Below are positions 32,561-40,201 of a stretch of DNA of 64,000 nt, piece after piece (the stretch's first letter is position 1; each line of letters opens with the position of its first letter). Source of the DNA: G963668605 sp963668605 (lineage in GTDB: Bacteria > Acidobacteriota > Terriglobia > Bryobacterales > Bryobacteraceae); the NCBI GenBank assembly GCA_963668605.1, contig OY764903.1:558001-622000 (forward strand), given 5' to 3'. A program made the translations under genes and the position numbers. A model generated the notes under the pieces. The model saw only the letters and a list, made by a program, of their open reading frames with translations, ran no database searches and was not told the DNA's origin.

Positions 32561-35500
32561 TCAGAATTGGAACTTGGCGCCCAACTGCATGCGGCGCGGG
32601 TCGTTGAGCGTGCTGGTGACTTTGCCGAACGTCGAACTTGTCACGCTGGTGTCGCCGTTGGCAAAGCGGACGCGGTTGAACAAGTTGAAGGCTTCAGCGC
32701 GAATCTCGAAGTGCATGCCTTCTCTCCACACGGGGAATTCCTTGCCGATCGAAACGTTCTCCGTGAAGGACGGAAACTCGCGAGCCTTCGGATTGAAACG
32801 TGTCGTGTTGCCGATCGTGTTATTGGGCTGCGCTCCGAAGTACGACGCGGGTTGGAAGCGGCTGTCCACCGCGGGGTCGAAATTCCCGCCAGCCGTCTTC
32901 CCGATCCAGCCGTCGTAGGTGTTCGTCCACGGTACGCCGCGGCCCGCGAATAGAGGCACGCTGACGCTGGTGGTCAGGCCGATGGGACGTCCGCCGGCGT
33001 ATAGGCCGATGAAAGAGGTACGCCAATCGCCGACCAGCCAGCGGGCGGCTCCGGAATTAACCCACTTCTTGCCTTTTCCAAACGGCAGATCGTAGACGCC
33101 GGCGAACTTGAAGTTATGCGTCACGTCATAGGAGCCGATGGACTTCTCCAGCCTGCGATTATTTTGGTCGGCTGCACGGCTCTGGTCGGTGATCCAATAG
33201 CTGTCGGCGTCCGACATCAGCTTCGAGAACACATACGACGTGTTGAACGTGAAGCCCTGTGCAAAGCGCTTGTCCAACTTGATCACCGCGGCGTGATACG
33301 ACGAGTGGCCGCTGTGGTCTCCGTTGCCGCTCCATGTGTCGATCGATGTGTACTGCGGGAAGGGCCGCAACGCCTGGGCCACGGTCGGAGTGACTTTCTT
33401 GCTACGCCAGAAAGCGGCGAAATCGGGCCATGGTTGCGTGATGCCCGCGGCGATGGCGGCGGGTGAATCGACCGCGCTGTTGAGCAGGGCGGCGCCGTAT
33501 TTCTCAAGCGCCGCGAACGGCACCTGATTGTAGTTCAGCAAGCCCGCCTGCAAGTGGGTCCCGATCACGCCGTTGTATGACGCGTCGAGTACCATGCTGT
33601 TGCTGAGTTTGCGCTGCACGGAGAAGTTGAAGCTGAGCTGCTCCGGAAGGCGCGACACTTCGCCGTTCTGCCACCACGGCATATCGGCGCCGTTCTGAAA
33701 GGACGGGCTGATGAAGGGCGGCACCGGATACGGGGGCAGTCCATCTTTGAATAGGAACGTCGGCGAAAGGCCGGAGCTGGTGTTGCCGAAAGCCACCGTC
33801 TGCGTGAAGCCCTTCTGGTGTGTCGAGCCGGTAGTTGTGGTCACCGCCGAGAACGAGCGCGCGAAGTTCGTGCGGATCACGGTCTTCTCGTTGAGGCTGT
33901 AGGCCAAGCCCACGCGGGGGCCGATGCCGAAATACCAACTGTCGGCCAGCGTGCGTGTGCCCTCGCGGCCCGGACCGGTGCCGGCATAGATCAGCGCACC
34001 GGGAATTCCGCCCGCGCCCGGATTCGGAGTTCTGGGCGAGAAATCGCTCCAACTGTCATTCTCTTCCATGGGTGGCAGCGTGGTTTCCCAACGGACGCCC
34101 AGGAACAGCGTCAGATTCTTCGAGACGCGCCAGTCGTCCTGGATGAAGCTCGCGAAGTAGCGCCATTGCTGGCCGATGTAGCGCACCGTGTCGATGCCGC
34201 CGTCCGTGGCCCAGCCCAGCAGGTACGACGCAAACGCGTTTCCCCCGGCCGAGTTGAAGTTGCTGTCGCCCGGGACGCCGGTGCCGATGAACGAGAAGTT
34301 GGCGCGGCCGGCTACGTCCTGTCGGCCGAAGCCGTTGTAGTTGCCCTGTTGGAACATGCCGCCGAACTTGATGGTGTGCGCGCCGCGGATATACGTGGTG
34401 TCGTTGTTGAACGAGTAGATCGCGTTCTCCGAACCATTGTTGGCCGGTCCGCCCCAATTGCCGTAGTCGGTGAAGCGCAGGTTCACCAGATTCTCGTCGC
34501 AGTTGGGCGCGTTGGGTAGACAGAACTTGTCCTTCCAGGAGATGCCGCTTTTGACGGTGGCCTGAACGGGGTCATGGTTCTCCTTCCAATCGTTGCCGCC
34601 CGCATAGAAGTGGTTCAGCAGCGTCGGGCTGAAGTTGTGATCCCAACTGAAGCGGTAGACATTGCTCTTGCGGTCGGTGTCGTTGTAGTCGCTATAGTAG
34701 CCGGGCAGTGTACGGGGTCCGCCGGCGCCCGGTTTCGAGTTCGTGCGATTCCAGCCGACGTAGCCGCTGAAGCGGTCGTTCGCGTTGAGGAGATGGTCGA
34801 ACTTGACGCTGTACTTGTTCTGCGGTGAAACCTCTGTGCCGTTCGCCACGGAGAAGTTGTTACGCACATAGCCCAGCGTGCCGGGAGCCGCGCCAGTGTT
34901 TGGCTTGAGCACACCGCCGTACTGTTGGAATACGGCCAGGGCCTTCACCGAGAGCGGATCGAAGCGTGACTTCGCGATCTGATTGCCGGGGAACAGGTCG
35001 CGCACGTCCTTGCCGGTGGCATCCTTGCGCAAGCTGAATGGGTCATAGATCGGGATCATCGCGCCCGCGGCGTTGACCCACTTGCTGAAGTCGCCGTTGT
35101 ACATTTCCTCGGAGGGAACCGTCTGGAACGCCGAGTCGGCGCCGACACGATTCCGGAAAGCTTCCCAGGCAAAGAAGAAGAACGTCTTGTTCTTGCCGTT
35201 GTAAAGCTTCGGGATATACACGGGCCCGCCGATGCTGGCGCCGTAATTGTTCTGTTTGTAGATGCCACGTTGCTTCTCGAAGAAGCGTCGGGCATCGAGA
35301 TCGTTATTGCGGAAATACTCGTAAGCCGAGCCGTGCAGCCGGTTCTCGCCAGACTTTGAAACGAAAGTCATCTGGCCGCCGCCTGCGTGTCCGTATTCCG
35401 CCTTGAATCCGTTCGTCTCTACCGCGAACTCCGTGATGGCCTCGAGCGAGGGCGTATTCACGGAGACCCACGAATTGGATAGCGCCCGCGTGGTATTGGC

Positions 35501-36091
35501 CGAAACTCCGTCGAGTGTCACTCCGAAGCTGGCCGCCTGGCCGCCGCCCACCTGGAAATTGTTATCGCCGAAATTCTTCGCCTCCGGCGCAAGAATGGCC
35601 AGATCGAACGGGCTGCGCATCGCTCCGCCCACGACAAGTGGCAGTTCGTCCACCAGTTTGTTGGTGATGACGGTTGACGACCTGGCATTGTCGGTCTGAA
35701 GCCCGATCGCCTGCGCACTGACTTCGATGACCTGCTGCGTGCCGCCGACTTCAAGCGTGATGTCGGCGCGAATACTTCCGGCGGCATTCAGCACCATGCC
35801 GGAAATCACAGCGGTCTTGAAGCCTTCCTGCGAAACGCGGACCGTCTAGTCCGCTGGCGAGAGGCCAGGCACGGCATAGGCGCCAGTTTCATTAGTCGCA
35901 GTGGTTGAGGCTACGTTGGTTGCGGCATTGACCACCGATACCTTGGCTCCGGCTATAGCGGCGCCTGATGGGTCAACGACGTTTCCGGCGATCGTGCCGC
36001 GTTCCGACTGCGCGAACAGCGAGCCGGAGGAGATGAGCAGCGACAGAGCAATGGCCGACAAAGGTCGGATTGCTCGACGGTGAGCAAACAT
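32561..36091 (-). pseudogene. TonB-dependent receptor gene interrupted by an in-frame amber codon
   Basis: The intact frame would encode about 1175 residues from the ATG at 36091. The order is signal peptide (SAIALSLLISSGSLFAQ), carboxypeptidase-regulatory-like domain, plug and barrel, ending LGAKFQF. A TAG at 35846-35848 cuts it after LSPAD. The same frame continues TVRVSQEGFKTAVISG without any shift. The other four receptors here have Tyr at this position (for example PGSYQLT, PGNYRLT, PGTYRIS), so a TAC/TAT-to-TAG change is the simplest reading. Internal starts downstream would lack a signal peptide. Two IS copies lie about 100 bp upstream, where its promoter or the preceding sulfatase would have been. 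Confidence 0.8.
35846..35848 (-). other. premature amber codon in the receptor gene
   Basis: TAG on the minus strand replaces a Tyr codon conserved in the paralogues. It is the only break in more than 1170 codons. Confidence 0.85.
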
Positions 36092-36248
36092 GGTGACACC
36101 CCCAATGAGTTTCCCAGCGGATCCCCATCTTAGGAATCCGACATTGGCCAAATTGTAGCGCCGTGAGGGTGGTGGTGTCTAACGGACCTCGTTGTCAGGG
36201 TGCACGACACCAGAGTGATGCCCAGAGCGAAAGCGCACTGGGAGGTTG

Positions 36249-36285
36249 TTGCCGCCATTATACTGACAGCGTATAATGCTGTCAG
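36249..36285 (+). promoter_or_regulatory. IS promoter with palindrome around the -10 box (copy 1)
   Basis: TTGCCG (36249-36254), a 17-bp spacer and TATAAT (36272-36277). The -10 lies in the loop of the perfect inverted repeat CTGACAGC/GCTGTCAG (36263-36285). This resembles an autoregulatory operator. Confidence 0.55.
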
Positions 36286-36292
36286 GTGAATC

Positions 36293-36685
36293 GTGCCCAC
36301 TTCTCTCGATCTCAATGCTCTTCGCCTGCAACGCGATCAACTCAAAGCCGAACTTGCTCAGGTCGGCGACATGCGTCCGGGTTCGCTCGTACCCCGGTAT
36401 CGTAAATGCGGCAAGCCGACTTGCTATTGCGCCAAGAAGGGTTCCCAAGGTCATGGCCCTTCGTATTCGCTGACCCATCCCATTGCTGGCAAGACGGTAA
36501 CGCGGATCATTCCCGCCGGCCCCGCCGTGGACCGCACCCGCCTGCAATTGCAGGAATACCATCGCTTCCGGCGCTTGGTGCAGCAGTTGACCACGGTCTC
36601 AGAACAGCTCTGCGATCTCGAATTGCGTCAAGGCGCACCCGCAGACGTCAAAAAAAACTGCGCTCGACGGCCTGCTCGCCGCTGA
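36293..36685 (+). CDS. ISKra4-type transposase ORF A (DUF6788-like), copy 1
   Basis: 130 residues from a GTG at 36293. A helical N-terminus is followed by a zinc-ligand-like C39-x4-C44-Y45-C46 motif (KCGKPTCYCAKKG), in a context typical of DUF6788 proteins (GSLVPRYRKCGKP..GHGPSYSLT). In copy 2 residue 45 is His, the more usual residue. The frame ends at TGA 36685, just after the run of eight A (36650-36657). Dropping one A gives ..VKKTALDGLLAAELLWDIEALL, joining this ORF to ORF B. The functional transposase is therefore probably a slippage or frameshift fusion. Confidence 0.85.
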   Translation: MPTSLDLNALRLQRDQLKAELAQVGDMRPGSLVPRYRKCGKPTCYCAKKGSQGHGPSYSLTHPIAGKTVTRIIPAGPAVDRTRLQLQEYHRFRRLVQQLTTVSEQLCDLELRQGAPADVKKNCARRPARR

Positions 36686-36689
36686 ACTT

Positions 36690-38006
36690 TTGTGGGACAT
36701 CGAAGCCCTGCTGGGGCGGCAGTGTCTCGCCGAACTCGATCTGGAAGCGCTGGAGTCCGCCGTGCGCCGGCAAGCCTTGCGACTGGCCGGACGCGCGGTC
36801 GAGCAACGCCTCAACGCAGACCATTCCGATGCCGCCCAGTCTCACCTTCGCTGCCCGTGTGGGCAATGGGCACGTTACGCGGGCCGGCGCGAAAAGACAT
36901 TTGCCAGCGTTCTCGGCGCGCTCAAACTTGCGCGTGCTTACTTTCATTGCTCGGGTTGCGGTCGCGGCTTCTGCCCGCGGGACCGGCAACTCGGGTTGGA
37001 GAACACTGCGCTTTCGCCTGCTGTCACACGCATGATCGGCACGGTCGGTGCGATGGTCAGCTTTGAGGAAGGCAGCCAGTTACTTGCCGAACTGGCAGCT
37101 CTCGCCATTGATGCCAAACAGGTGGAGCGAACGGCCGAAGCTCTCGGCGCAGCCATCGCCGCCGACGAGAAGCGGAATGCGACCCCTGCCGCTGCTCTGC
37201 CATTGCCGCCGACCCTGTACTTGGGTCTGGATGGGACCGGTATTCCGATGCGGGCCTCGGAGTTGAACGGCCGGACAGGCAAGCAAGCCGATGGATCGGC
37301 CAAAACGCGAGAAGTGAAGTTGTGCACCGTCTGGAGCGCCGAGGGGCGCGACGAGAATGGCACCCCGGTCCGCGACCCAGGCTCGGTCAGCTATTCGGCG
37401 GCAATCGAAACCGCAGCTACCCTCGACACCGACAAGCAGCGCTCGCCCTTCTCCGAGCGCGTCTTGCGGGAGGCCACCCGCCGACGTTTCACCCAAGCAC
37501 AAGGCACTGTGGTGATCGGTGACGGAGCCGCTTGGATCTGGAAGATCGCGCAGGAGTTGTTTCCACGAGCGATTCAGATCGTGGATCGCTTTCACGTCAA
37601 AGAACACCTCAGCGACCTGTCCAAACTGCTCTATCCGCACAAGCCCGATCAAGCGAAACTCTGGGCGGCACGCAGGCATGAGGAACTCGATAGCGGCCGC
37701 TTGCCGGAGCTGTTACGTGCTCTGCGCCGCCAAGCCGGTCATTGCGCGGAGGCCCGCAAGTGCTTCCAATACATCCACGGCAATCGCGATCGCATGCGCT
37801 ACCCACAATTCCGTGCGCAGGGCCTATGCACTTCCTCCGGAGTCGTTGAAGCCGGCTGTAAACTCGCGATTGGCACCCGGCTGAAACGCGCCGGCATGCA
37901 CTGGACAACCGCCGGATCCAACGCCATCATCGCCCTTCGCTGTTCGAAGCTCAGTGGCAGGTTTCAGGACTTCTGGGAGCGCCGATCAGAACCGAGCGCC
38001 GCTTGA
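36690..38006 (+). CDS. ISKra4 family transposase (ORF B), copy 1
   Basis: 438 residues, with the first possible start being TTG at 36690; the frame is open upstream through the A8 tract. Cysteine pairs CPCG (55-58) and CSGCGRGFC (87-95) form zinc-binding knuckles. The DDE triad is probably Asp181 (YLGLDGTGI), Asp278 (VIGDGAAW) and Glu387 (SGVVEAGCKLAIGTRLKRAGMHWT region). It catalyses cut or copy transposition of the surrounding element. The lack of a good start codon or ribosome site supports production as an ORF A-B fusion. Confidence 0.9.
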   Translation: MWDIEALLGRQCLAELDLEALESAVRRQALRLAGRAVEQRLNADHSDAAQSHLRCPCGQWARYAGRREKTFASVLGALKLARAYFHCSGCGRGFCPRDRQLGLENTALSPAVTRMIGTVGAMVSFEEGSQLLAELAALAIDAKQVERTAEALGAAIAADEKRNATPAAALPLPPTLYLGLDGTGIPMRASELNGRTGKQADGSAKTREVKLCTVWSAEGRDENGTPVRDPGSVSYSAAIETAATLDTDKQRSPFSERVLREATRRRFTQAQGTVVIGDGAAWIWKIAQELFPRAIQIVDRFHVKEHLSDLSKLLYPHKPDQAKLWAARRHEELDSGRLPELLRALRRQAGHCAEARKCFQYIHGNRDRMRYPQFRAQGLCTSSGVVEAGCKLAIGTRLKRAGMHWTTAGSNAIIALRCSKLSGRFQDFWERRSEPSAA

Positions 38007-38031
38007 TCCGTCACTTTCTAGTCGTGCACCC

Positions 38032-38040
38032 TCGTTGTCA
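38032..38040. repeat. 9-bp target repeat shared by the two IS copies
   Basis: TCGTTGTCA occurs at 36189-36197, 38032-38040 and 39875-39883, giving the order repeat-IS-repeat-IS-repeat. It could come from re-use of the same target or from unequal exchange between target repeats. Confidence 0.88.
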
Positions 38041-38135
38041 GGGTGCACGACACCAGAGTGATGCCCAGAGCGAAAGCGCACTGGGAGGTTGTTGCCGCCA
38101 TTATACTGACAGCGTATAATGCTGTCAGGTGAATC

Positions 38136-38528
38136 GTGCCCACTTCTCTCGATCTCAATGCTCTTCGCCTGCAACGCGATCAACTCAAAGCCGAACTTGC
38201 TCAGGTCGGCGACATGCGTCCGGGTTCGCTCGTACCCCGGTATCGTAAATGCGGCAAGCCGACTTGCCATTGCGCCAAGAAGGGTTCCCAAGGTCATGGC
38301 CCTTCGTATTCGCTGACCCATCCCATTGCTGGCAAGACGGTAACGCGGATCATTCCCGCCGGCCCCGCCGTGGACCGCACCCGCCTGCAATTGCAGGAAT
38401 ACCATCGCTTCCGGCGCTTGGTGCAGCAGTTGACCACGGTCTCAGAACAGCTCTGCGATCTCGAATTGCGTCAAGGCGCACCCGCAGACGTCAAAAAAAA
38501 CTGCGCTCGACGGCCTGCTCGCCGCTGA
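38136..38528 (+). CDS. ISKra4-type transposase ORF A (DUF6788-like), copy 2
   Basis: 130 residues, identical to copy 1 ORF A except for His instead of Tyr at residue 45 (KCGKPTCHCAKKG). It therefore keeps the C-H-C putative zinc cluster. The GTG start, the A8 tract before the stop and the frame relation to ORF B are the same. Confidence 0.85.
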   Translation: MPTSLDLNALRLQRDQLKAELAQVGDMRPGSLVPRYRKCGKPTCHCAKKGSQGHGPSYSLTHPIAGKTVTRIIPAGPAVDRTRLQLQEYHRFRRLVQQLTTVSEQLCDLELRQGAPADVKKNCARRPARR

Positions 38529-38532
38529 ACTT

Positions 38533-39849
38533 TTGTGGGACATCGAAGCCCTGCTGGGGCGGCAGTGTCTCGCCGAACTCGATCTGGAAGCGCTGGAGTC
38601 CGCCGTGCGCCGGCAAGCCTTGCGACTGGCCGGACGCGCGGTCGAGCAACGCCTCAACGCAGACCATTCCGATGCCGCCCAGTCTCACCTTCGCTGCCCG
38701 TGTGGGCAATGGGCACGTTACGCGGGCCGGCGCGAAAAGACATTTGCCAGCGTTCTCGGCGCGCTCAAACTTGCGCGTGCTTACTTTCATTGCTCGGGTT
38801 GCGGTCGCGGCTTCTGCCCGCGGGACCGGCAACTCGGGTTGGAGAACACTGCGCTTTCGCCTGCTGTCACACGCATGATCGGCACGGTCGGTGCGATGGT
38901 CAGCTTTGAGGAAGGCAGCCAGTTACTTGCCGAACTGGCAGCTCTCGCCATTGATGCCAAACAGGTGGAGCGAACGGCCGAAGCTCTCGGCGCAGCCATC
39001 GCCGCCGACGAGAAGCGGAATGCGACCCCTGCCGCTGCTCTGCCATTGCCGCCGACCCTGTACTTGGGTCTGGATGGGACCGGTATTCCGATGCGGGCCT
39101 CGGAGTTGAACGGCCGGACAGGCAAGCAAGCCGATGGATCGGCCAAAACGCGAGAAGTGAAGTTGTGCACCGTCTGGAGCGCCGAGGGGCGCGACGAGAA
39201 TGGCACCCCGGTCCGCGACCCAGGCTCGGTCAGCTATTCGGCGGCAATCGAAACCGCAGCTACCCTCGACACCGACAAGCAGCGCTCGCCCTTCTCCGAG
39301 CGCGTCTTGCGGGAGGCCACCCGCCGACGTTTCACCCAAGCACAAGGCACTGTGGTGATCGGTGACGGAGCCGCTTGGATCTGGAAGATCGCGCAGGAGT
39401 TGTTTCCACGAGCGATTCAGATCGTGGATCGCTTTCACGTCAAAGAACACCTCAGCGACCTGTCCAAACTGCTCTATCCGCACAAGCCCGATCAAGCGAA
39501 ACTCTGGGCGGCACGCAGGCATGAGGAACTCGATAGCGGCCGCTTGCCGGAGCTGTTACGTGCTCTGCGCCGCCAAGCCGGTCATTGCGCGGAGGCCCGC
39601 AAGTGCTTCCAATACATCCACGGCAATCGCGATCGCATGCGCTACCCACAATTCCGTGCGCAGGGCCTATGCACTTCCTCCGGAGTCGTTGAAGCCGGCT
39701 GTAAACTCGCGATTGGCACCCGGCTGAAACGCGCCGGCATGCACTGGACAACCGCCGGATCCAACGCCATCATCGCCCTTCGCTGTTCGAAGCTCAGTGG
39801 CAGGTTTCAGGACTTCTGGGAGCGCCGATCAGAACCGAGCGCCGCTTGA
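38533..39849 (+). CDS. ISKra4 family transposase (ORF B), copy 2
   Basis: 438 residues, identical to the ORF B of copy 1, with the same zinc knuckles and DDE residues (Asp181, Asp278, Glu387). It is expected to be made as a fusion with the upstream ORF A by slippage on the A8 tract at 38493-38500. It is followed 14 bp later by the right terminal repeat. Confidence 0.9.
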   Translation: MWDIEALLGRQCLAELDLEALESAVRRQALRLAGRAVEQRLNADHSDAAQSHLRCPCGQWARYAGRREKTFASVLGALKLARAYFHCSGCGRGFCPRDRQLGLENTALSPAVTRMIGTVGAMVSFEEGSQLLAELAALAIDAKQVERTAEALGAAIAADEKRNATPAAALPLPPTLYLGLDGTGIPMRASELNGRTGKQADGSAKTREVKLCTVWSAEGRDENGTPVRDPGSVSYSAAIETAATLDTDKQRSPFSERVLREATRRRFTQAQGTVVIGDGAAWIWKIAQELFPRAIQIVDRFHVKEHLSDLSKLLYPHKPDQAKLWAARRHEELDSGRLPELLRALRRQAGHCAEARKCFQYIHGNRDRMRYPQFRAQGLCTSSGVVEAGCKLAIGTRLKRAGMHWTTAGSNAIIALRCSKLSGRFQDFWERRSEPSAA

Positions 39850-39880
39850 TCCGTCACTTTCTAGTCGTGCACCCTCGTTG

Positions 39881-40150
39881 TCATCTTTCGGACGGTCCCC
39901 AGAATGGATAGCGGTCGAACTGCTCTCCGCCTCCCACTGCACGCGGATCGCGTGTCTGGCGCAAGTGCGCGTCCAGACGGCGGCTGAGTTCCAGCCGCGT
40001 CGCGGCGTAGCGCTTCTCCGCGGCGGCGTTGTGCAGTTGCTCAGCGTCGGCAGCCACGTCGTACAACTCCTCGGCCGAGCGGCGAGAGAAACTCAGATCG
40101 AAGAGCCTTCCGCCGCGCTCGCGAGTTCGCGATGCGGCGTGCCTCAGCAA
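39881..40150 (-). pseudogene. sulfatase C-terminal fragment
   Basis: About 90 codons reading GRLFDLSFSRRSAEELYDVAADAEQLHNAAAEKRY in two overlapping stretches and ending DPRAVGGGEQFDRYPFWGP before a stop that lies in the IS target repeat (39881-39883). This is the characteristic tail of arylsulfatase-type enzymes; compare FYIRRPAEELYDLKADPNELRN in the sulfatase at 52092. The catalytic N-terminal four-fifths is missing, and upstream the frame hits a stop at 40175-40177 next to the start of the divergent receptor. Without the IS pair it would lie about 100 bp upstream of the broken receptor gene in the same orientation. Confidence 0.72.
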
Positions 40151-40201
40151 CCGGAACTTTGGAGAGGTTACACTTCAGACATGGGAATTTCGAGGAACAA
40201 C

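Larger units (their letters stand above)
36198..38031 (+). mobile_element. ISKra4-type insertion sequence, copy 1 (1834 bp)
   Basis: Bounded by 11-bp perfect terminal inverted repeats, GGGTGCACGAC at 36198-36208 and GTCGTGCACCC at 38021-38031. It is flanked by the 9-bp direct repeat TCGTTGTCA (36189-36197 and 38032-38040). It carries a DUF6788-type ORF A and a DDE transposase ORF B separated by an A8 tract. Copy 2 follows directly, sharing the middle 9-bp repeat. I see one base difference between the copies, near position 36423. Confidence 0.92.
38041..39874 (+). mobile_element. ISKra4-type insertion sequence, copy 2 (1834 bp)
   Basis: Same length and terminal inverted repeats as copy 1 (38041-38051 and 39864-39874), head-to-tail with it. 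Promoter and palindrome recur at 38092-38128 and the A8 tract at 38493-38500. The near-identity of the copies indicates a recent duplication. Confidence 0.92.

Noticed and set aside
39797..40201. N-terminal extension of the receptor frame back into the IS
   Set aside because: The signal peptide begins at 40202 with a good ribosome site. The upstream codons belong to IS and antisense sulfatase DNA.
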